Of a stretch of 64,000 nt of DNA, positions 58,101 to 64,000 are shown piece by piece. The notes under the pieces are model-generated. The model made no database searches and was not told the origin of the DNA. It saw nothing but the letters and a program-made list of their open reading frames with translations. The number at the start of each line of letters is the position of its first letter. Positions within the stretch are counted from its first letter, which is position 1. The position numbers were made by a program, and so were the translations under genes. The stretch is from Rhipidocladum racemiflorum (lineage: Eukaryota > Streptophyta > Magnoliopsida > Poales > Poaceae): positions 62,001 to 126,000 of the forward strand of contig CM070583.1 of the NCBI GenBank assembly GCA_036346355.1. The letters run 5' to 3'.

Positions 58101-61100
58101 TGTTATAATGTATACGTACTACAAAAAGATTCATGTGTATACAACTTTGACACTTGTGTTTATTGGCATTTTAAAATGGAAAAGATAGACACCTCCAGTT
58201 CATGTCAGTTGCAGCTGTGTCACATGTGACATGTCCGATATGTGCCACAAACTTACCCAGAAAAGATATCAAGGCAACCTAGAGTACAATCCAACACTTC
58301 AGGAAATCTCATTGTTAAGTGCTTCATCAAGCGGTCATATGCCTATCTTCTTAACCATACTCATCTTAAATATATGATATGATTAACAGAATCCATCAGA
58401 AAACTTATAGTTCAAGCTGTCAAAACAAAATCAGTTATACTGAAGTACATAACCAGTAAATAGTACTCCCTCCGTTGGAATTTAGAGGGCGTATTAGGTT
58501 TCGTTAGGACAAGACTTTGACCAACGATTACTTCATTAATATACCATTTATGCAATACAAAATCACAATTATATATAAGTACTTTTGAATACAAATCTAC
58601 TAATATCAATTTTGTGTCATAAAAATTATATGCTAATAGAGTAATTGTTGGTCAAAGTCTTGTCCTAACGAAACCTAATACGCCTTATAAAAAACAACGG
58701 AGGGAGTAGATCAGATCAGACAATACCTTCCATACTCATCAACAAGCATGCCTTCCATCTCCCTAATAGGATCATCTACAGAGCGTTCCGCTCGGGATGG
58801 TCGCCTCAGCAGAAAACCTGTGTTAGTATCATCATTTGGCACATCAATGTCATCCAGGTATCTTCGGAGTATGTCTTCCGGCATGATCTTTCTCTCAAGC
58901 CACAATCTTAAAACCTACAAAGCCAGGGGACAGAAAGGTGGTTGACTATTTGGAAAATACAATAAAAATTAATAGTAAAGTTGCTACTTTGAGGCACTGG
59001 CGTCGGTTTTCACGAGCACCAACTCCAGGTGGAGCAGCAGCACCCAAAAGACGAGGTAATGCAGCTTGAACAGTGGGAACATATGAAGCCCCAGCAACAC
59101 CTGAACATTTCAGGATTCAGATAAATAATAAGATTTTGGGCTTAAGAAAACAAATAGTTCTGTGAATAGGTGTGGCATAATACAAAGAGAACTTACCTTT
59201 CTGAGAGTGAGAACACTGTGTTATGGAGTCTACAAGAAAAAGGAGGTCAACTCTGCGATGCAAATTAGGCTCATTCTCTAATTTCCTTATGAGAAGCTCG
59301 ACAATCTGATTAACAATAATATTAACAATGATACAAAGTCAACTAATGATGAAAAGTAATGTTGATGACATGTGGGTGCATGAATGCACAAGATCAAAAA
59401 AGATGCGCGCGCGCGAGAGAGAGAGAGAGTACCTCTCCAGCAATGCCATGTTTGGAGCATTCGATTGCATGACGTGTAGCACGTCCTATACTATCTTTTG
59501 TCCTCGAAAGTGTCTCTATCATTCCCTCCAGAGCATCACGTGCAACTGCCGCATCTGTACCACCACTCAGTGAGCCAGTGGACTGCCTAGGTTTCGGACT
59601 CTTTCCATGTTCAAGGTCAGTTTCCGCTGGGTTTTTCAGAACTCGTTGGCCAGGTCTAGACATCTCAGGAAATTGCATGTTGTCACTCTCTGGAATAGCA
59701 ATTCTAGACGCAGAAGGAATGCGAAAAACAGAACTAGGACTTAGTCCAGGCAAGCCATATGGTGCGGAGGTAAGAACAGCATTATCGGCAGAAGACCCAT
59801 CAGACTTCCCGTGAGCAGCCGCAATAAGATTTCTCCTTGCTTGAGCAGCTGCAATAAGATGCTTCATTGACTTCACAGAATCAGGATTAGGTTCAGCAAA
59901 AGCTGCTTTATCAACAAAATTTGATCTGCATAAGAGGAAACAGAGCAAATTGTCAACAAAGTGCATGGTTAAACATGTATGAAGGTAAAACAAAAGGAGG
60001 CAAGGAGCATAACAAAGAAACTTAGTTGGTGCAAAGCAGTATACCTTTCCTCTTTCGAGTGATCCAGCTTGCCAGTTCGTTCAGCTGACAAAGTGACACT
60101 TGCCCTATTTTCAACAGCCATAGCTATCTGTGTGCTAGGCTTAGGTTTAGCATTAGCATTTTCTGATTTAGACAGCAGCACATTCTTTTCTGAGGCAGTA
60201 TGGTTTTGAGAATGGGAGTTCCCAGATGTCTCGTGCAATAGTTTAGAAGAACTACCTTGCGGTTTCTTCACTTCAGAGAATGCTGACATCCTTAATTGTC
60301 CAGAGGATTTGCGATCGGCCTGGTTAATTTTGCTACCCAAATCAACAGAAGTATCAACCGAGCTTGTGGTTGATCTTCTCCCCATCATCTGTGGTCTAAC
60401 ATGCACTTTATCTTGACTTGGTGAAGAATAAACCTGCTCATGCTTCACAGGTGACCTCCCAACACTTCTAGGTTTCTCTTCTTTTGCCCCACCAGATTTT
60501 TTTATTGAAACATTGCCAACTTGAGAAGAACAAATCCCCCGAGTCCCTGTCTGTTGGATCTTCTCGGTTGGGACTACATGCGTGGAGATTGATTTGGCAG
60601 AAGTTTTATGAGGTGGTGTCCGTTGTTCTTCCTCCTCATCAGCATCAAAGCGACATGCTCTTCTCCTGGGTTTTACCAATGGCCTACCAACACATGAAAA
60701 ATCCTCCTTCATGCTGGAGCCCTTTTTAGCAGTATCAACAACACTTGACTGAGTTGCAGAACCAGATGCCTGTTCCAATCCCTCAGAATGCAGCCTTGAT
60801 AGGGGTGATACAACAATACCTGATTTTCGTGTCCTATCATCACTAGTTCCAATCTCAGGAACTGTGTTATTTTCAGCTTCCACACGAGTAGATTTCTCAT
60901 TTTTCACAGCACTATCCTTTTCATTATCAACAAGTAACTTTGTCTCACTATTTGCCACTGTCTTAATTGTTTCATTGGCCCTGTCCATAAGTTTTGGCCT
61001 CTTTGCTGAACGCATATCAGTTCTACTGTCCGACTTCTGCTGCCCACTACCAGGCAGAGATTTCTTATTGGAAGAAAAGAATGCGGATGATTTTCCAGTT

Positions 61101-63672
61101 ATCTGCTTGTCAGGCTTGTTGAGCATTATTTTCTTATGGTCTCTTTTCTCTGATTCGTTAGCAGGTGATTGTTTCATCATCATCTTCGACTTTTTCAATC
61201 CTCTGCACTCTTTGCCAGCACTAGTGTTCAGTGCAATATCAGGTACAACCCCAGGAGTAGTCCTAGCAGTACCAGTGACATCAACACGCTTGTTCTCATT
61301 TCTTTCAGCATTCTTAAACTGTTTCTCGGCTTTAGATTTCTTTGGCACTTCAAGGGCACAAACTATCTGTACAGTAGGGTCCAAAACTAAACCTTCGGTC
61401 AGATGTCTCTCTTTTCCAACTTTTTGTTCTTCATTCTCTCGTTCAGCATGCACAGAGGTTGGTGAACTCTCTCGTTCAAAGTACATGCCAAGAGCTGACT
61501 TGGATGCGACATACTTCTTTTTCTGGGGATGATTGGAATCCTTTTGTACAGGTTTTTTCCTTTTAGAAGCTGCTGGAGAAGAATCTCTTCTGTCATGACC
61601 AACATCTTTCACACCCTCCTCGGTTCCCGAACCTTGAGCTAAAGTATTTAAGTTGTCGATAGGACTATCACCTTCCATTTGCCCCAATTTCGGAGTATCA
61701 CCATCAGGTGACTTTTCAAGGTGCTCTGTAGTTTTTTCACTCTGATCAAGTGTGTGATCAGGCAACACACAGCTTGCAGTTTCAGATGATTTTGGCAGCT
61801 CATCGCAGGCCTTGCAGATCTCCACCACGGCTTCATCAAAACTTTTGATATATTTTTTCGGGCATCGTTTTTCCCGAGCTCGATTTATCACCTCACTCTT
61901 CGCCTCCTCAGTAAATGGCTGAAGATCTGGCAAAGCTACAAAAGCACTGCAGGACGATATTCATTTCATTAGCAATCAAGTGATGCTAGTACTTAAAGAG
62001 TTGTCACAATAAGCTCAACATAGCAAAAAAAAGGGAGGAATGAAAGACAGCAAAGGCAACAAATCAACATTGAACCTAGAGGAAATGATAAAGCAACCTA
62101 GTGAATAGATCAAATTGAGTAATTAACTGCTCTATTAGCACCGAAGTTATTGAAAGGGATCTACAGATTGTTACAAGTCCTTAGGAGTGGTCCAGATTAC
62201 TTCGAGATCATACAAATAAAAGGAAAGGCTTAATTGGGGCCGAATTGCTCCGTACCATCGCAAATATCACTCAAGTTGGAAATTACATCAATGTATCACT
62301 GCATGTGGCCCCAAGCCCAGCTTGTCACAGCCTTACATGCGTTGGTATTTTCCAATTATGCATCTTTGCGATGGTACCAAGCAAATTTCCTCGAATTTAT
62401 AATTAGAGACGAAGAGTGAGGAGACTTCATAAATCAATAATCACACGATCTACTACACTAATGGGTTGATGTGGTAAAGACGTACAAAAGAAAACCTAAT
62501 CTGCCCACCTAAGCAGAAATAGTCAGACAAAGTAAACACCCAGGTCAAATAGGTCGAATCAAAAAATGCAAGTTTCGTAATGCAAGTCAATATTTAAATG
62601 AGAAATCAAATTATCGCTTCGCCTCATGATCAACTAGTATAGTCAGAACCTTAAATCCTAATTACTTATCTAAATTGCCTCTTTCTTCAATTAGGGCACG
62701 CGTGAAAGCCATCTTGACCCCCAAAAAAAAACATGTTCTCCCTACACCAAGCGTGCCTGCTAAATTCTAATGTACCACAAGAACAAAGTATATACCTACT
62801 TATCCGCACGTGCTCCAACGGGTATGAGCTTTGCGAAGTTTGAGGGCTGTACAACTGTGGAATGGACAGCCGGGACAATAAATTGGGAATAAATCTCTAC
62901 CAGAAATTGTCTGTATCTCCCAAGCATGATCTCAACCATCTGATTTTTTTTTGGCAGCTAGACGACTTTATGAGTAGGTGCATGCTAAACGCCTTGCACC
63001 AATGGAAACAGCAATCCTCGGATCCCGGTTTGCACCATGCCTAACATGAATCAAACACTAAAAGGCAAGAGGCAGCATTTCTCTACGGATAGATTCGGGT
63101 TTGACTGGTCTTTAGCAAACATTATGTCTAGTATGACAGACAGTTTCAGGTGACACATCTATCAAGCACGCGCGTGTATGGCAGACAATTTCAGGTGACA
63201 GTATTTATCAAGCATGCGAGTCGCGCATGACGTTGATTTTATGGGATATGTCATCAGTTACAGCAATGTCAGTTAAAATACCGGAAAACAAACGGGCACG
63301 GCAGGAGTGAGGGAGGCTTACATCTCTTTGGTGCCGAAGAAGACGACAAAGACCTTGCGTGGAACCGGCGTCTGGCTCCAGTCCTCGGGCCTGCTCACCT
63401 GCAGAGAGAAGAGGAGGGAATTGAAGCAAATCAGCAGCAGCACATCAGGGCAGGGCAAGAAGTAGGGAGGGAGGGGAATTGTGGGCAGGCAGGGGAAGGG
63501 GAGGCGCCCAGAAAGAAAACCCTAGCATAGCAGGAGAGGAGGGAGGGGGCTCCACCTTGGCTGGCCAGGCGGGGAAGCCCTTGACCTTGGCTAGGACGAG
63601 GTCGCCGAGCTGCGGGTCTCTGGTGGTCCACTTGTGGCCCGCCTTGGCGCCCCGCTTACCGGCGGGAGCCAT
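55169..63672 (-). CDS. HUA2-like protein (PWWP and CID domains), about 1434 aa
   Basis: Exons: 63672-63556, 63398-63322, 61946-60045, 59925-59433, 59305-59197, 59100-58988, 58914-58727, 56887-56227, 56147-55670, 55593-55498, 55239-55169; 4305 nt, all phases consistent. ATG at 63672 begins MAPAGKRGAKAGHKW. The PWWP domain is at about residues 20-80 (GDLVLAKVKGFPAWPAK; VFVVFFGTKE). A long Lys/Ser-rich region follows. The CID/RPR domain is at about 830-1000 (ALEGMIETLSRTKDSIGRAT; CLKVLRLWLERKIMPEDIL). Next comes a proline-rich tract at about 1120-1200, then a Gln/Asn/Pro-rich tail ending DIHALNCWRPS. HUA2 proteins act in the nucleus in pre-mRNA processing of flowering regulators. Retaining exon 10 to a stop at 55397 would give 1444 aa instead. 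Confidence 0.93.
58466..58706. mobile_element. Stowaway-type MITE (241 bp) with long inverted repeats
   Basis: The ends are CTCCCTCCGTTGGAATTTAG and its near-complement AACAACGGAGGGAG. They extend into about 70-bp imperfect inverted repeats, including ACCTAATACGCC near one end. TA flanks both sides (58464-58465 and 58707-58708). It lies in intron 7 of the HUA2-like gene, about 20 bp from the exon 7 donor. Confidence 0.92.
59403..59430. repeat. (GC)n/(GA)n compound microsatellite at a splice donor
   Basis: The GCGCGCGCGC plus GAGAGAGAGA tract directly follows the exon 4 donor of the HUA2-like gene on the minus strand, so the intron begins GTACTCTCTC and then CT repeats. Confidence 0.9.
61947..63321 (-). 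other. Large second intron of the HUA2-like gene
   Basis: A 1.4-kb intron between the two halves of the PWWP coding region. It is AT-rich. I see no gene or clear repeat in it apart from a short duplication of TTTCAGGTGACA near 63144 and 63190. Confidence 0.6.
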
Positions 63673-64000
63673 CGGCGGTAAGGCCGTAAGCCGGCCGTCC
63701 GCAGGGAAACCCTAACCTAACAGCCTAGAGGAGAGGAGAGGTAGGCGAGGAGGTCGGCGGCGCCCGCCTCCTTGTATTGCGGAACCCTAGGGAGATGGGA
63801 ATCGGCGTCGGCAGCCGGAGGCGATCGAATGAAAGAATCCTCTCCTCCGCTCGTCTCCTCTTGAATTCGGGAGAAGAAGAAGAAGAATTCGGGAGCCGGA
63901 GCTCAGCAAGTTCTACCTCCTCTCTATTCTGCTTCCACCACCTCACCGCTCCTCTGTCCCGTCCCGTGGTGATTTGATTCCTTTCATCCCGTCATTTTAA
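63673..64000 (-). promoter_or_regulatory. 5' UTR and promoter region of the HUA2-like gene
   Basis: GC-rich leader sequence upstream of the start codon with repeated AACCCTA words (63707 and 63783), common in grass promoters. No TATA box is obvious. A plus-strand gene could begin here, but nothing recognisable does. Confidence 0.4.

Noticed and set aside
60864..61532. 222-aa plus-strand ORF
   Set aside because: It is antisense to exon 3 of the HUA2-like gene; its Ser/Phe/Leu-rich composition mirrors the Lys/Ser/Glu-rich sense protein.
63777..63977. Plus-strand gene starting at the right edge
   Set aside because: The short ORF shows no family similarity and lies in the 5' region of the HUA2-like gene.

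Overview
The window is nuclear DNA from a grass (Poaceae-like). It has widely spaced genes with GT-AG introns, GC-rich first exons, and dense nested transposons. The transposons include Stowaway and Tourist MITEs, a chromovirus, a Tat/Athila-type Ty3 element, an L1-type LINE and a Mutator-like element (MULE). I cannot name the species from sequence alone.

Layout, left to right. 1-1000: a degenerate three-copy repeat of about 118 bp. 1005-3866: a 188-bp satellite-like tandem array of about 15 units. 4137-10524 (minus): a MULE carrying a MuDR-type transposase, a plant mobile domain (PMD) gene and a third unrecognised ORF, all decayed. 10740-11350: short-repeat blocks at the transposase-proximal side. 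12029-13560: a cluster of three gene fragments (TVP38/VTT membrane protein, PPR N-terminus, and a small unidentified protein with a nonsense codon). 13978-20034 (plus): a complete SUD1/DOA10-like membrane RING-CH E3 ligase gene (9 exons, 892 aa by my model). 20634-34471: nested retrotransposons: a minus-strand Copia LTR; a 5'-truncated Tekay-like chromovirus split by a 1397-bp TG...CA insertion with a 5-bp target duplication, its 3' LTR split by a Stowaway MITE; and the 3' end of a Tat-like element with an antisense accessory ORF. 33896-42268: an Athila-like remnant split by a nearly complete 7-kb LINE with a 14-bp target duplication. 44979-51900 (minus): a DUF789 gene (977 aa, 7 coding exons, Tourist MITE in the last intron). 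55169-63672 (minus): a HUA2-like PWWP + CID gene (about 1434 aa, Stowaway MITE just downstream of the exon-7 donor).

The three host genes (SUD1-like, DUF789, HUA2-like) have consistent splice phases throughout and look functional. They do unrelated jobs: ER protein degradation and lipid/cuticle control, unknown, and nuclear mRNA processing/flowering. Nothing suggests they form a pathway. The most unusual object is the MULE with a captured or co-travelling PMD gene and third ORF, next to a structured satellite whose unit contains two telomere-like GTTAGGGTT/CTTAGGGTT motifs. Exon coordinates were worked out by hand from splice signals and reading phase; no transcript evidence was available.
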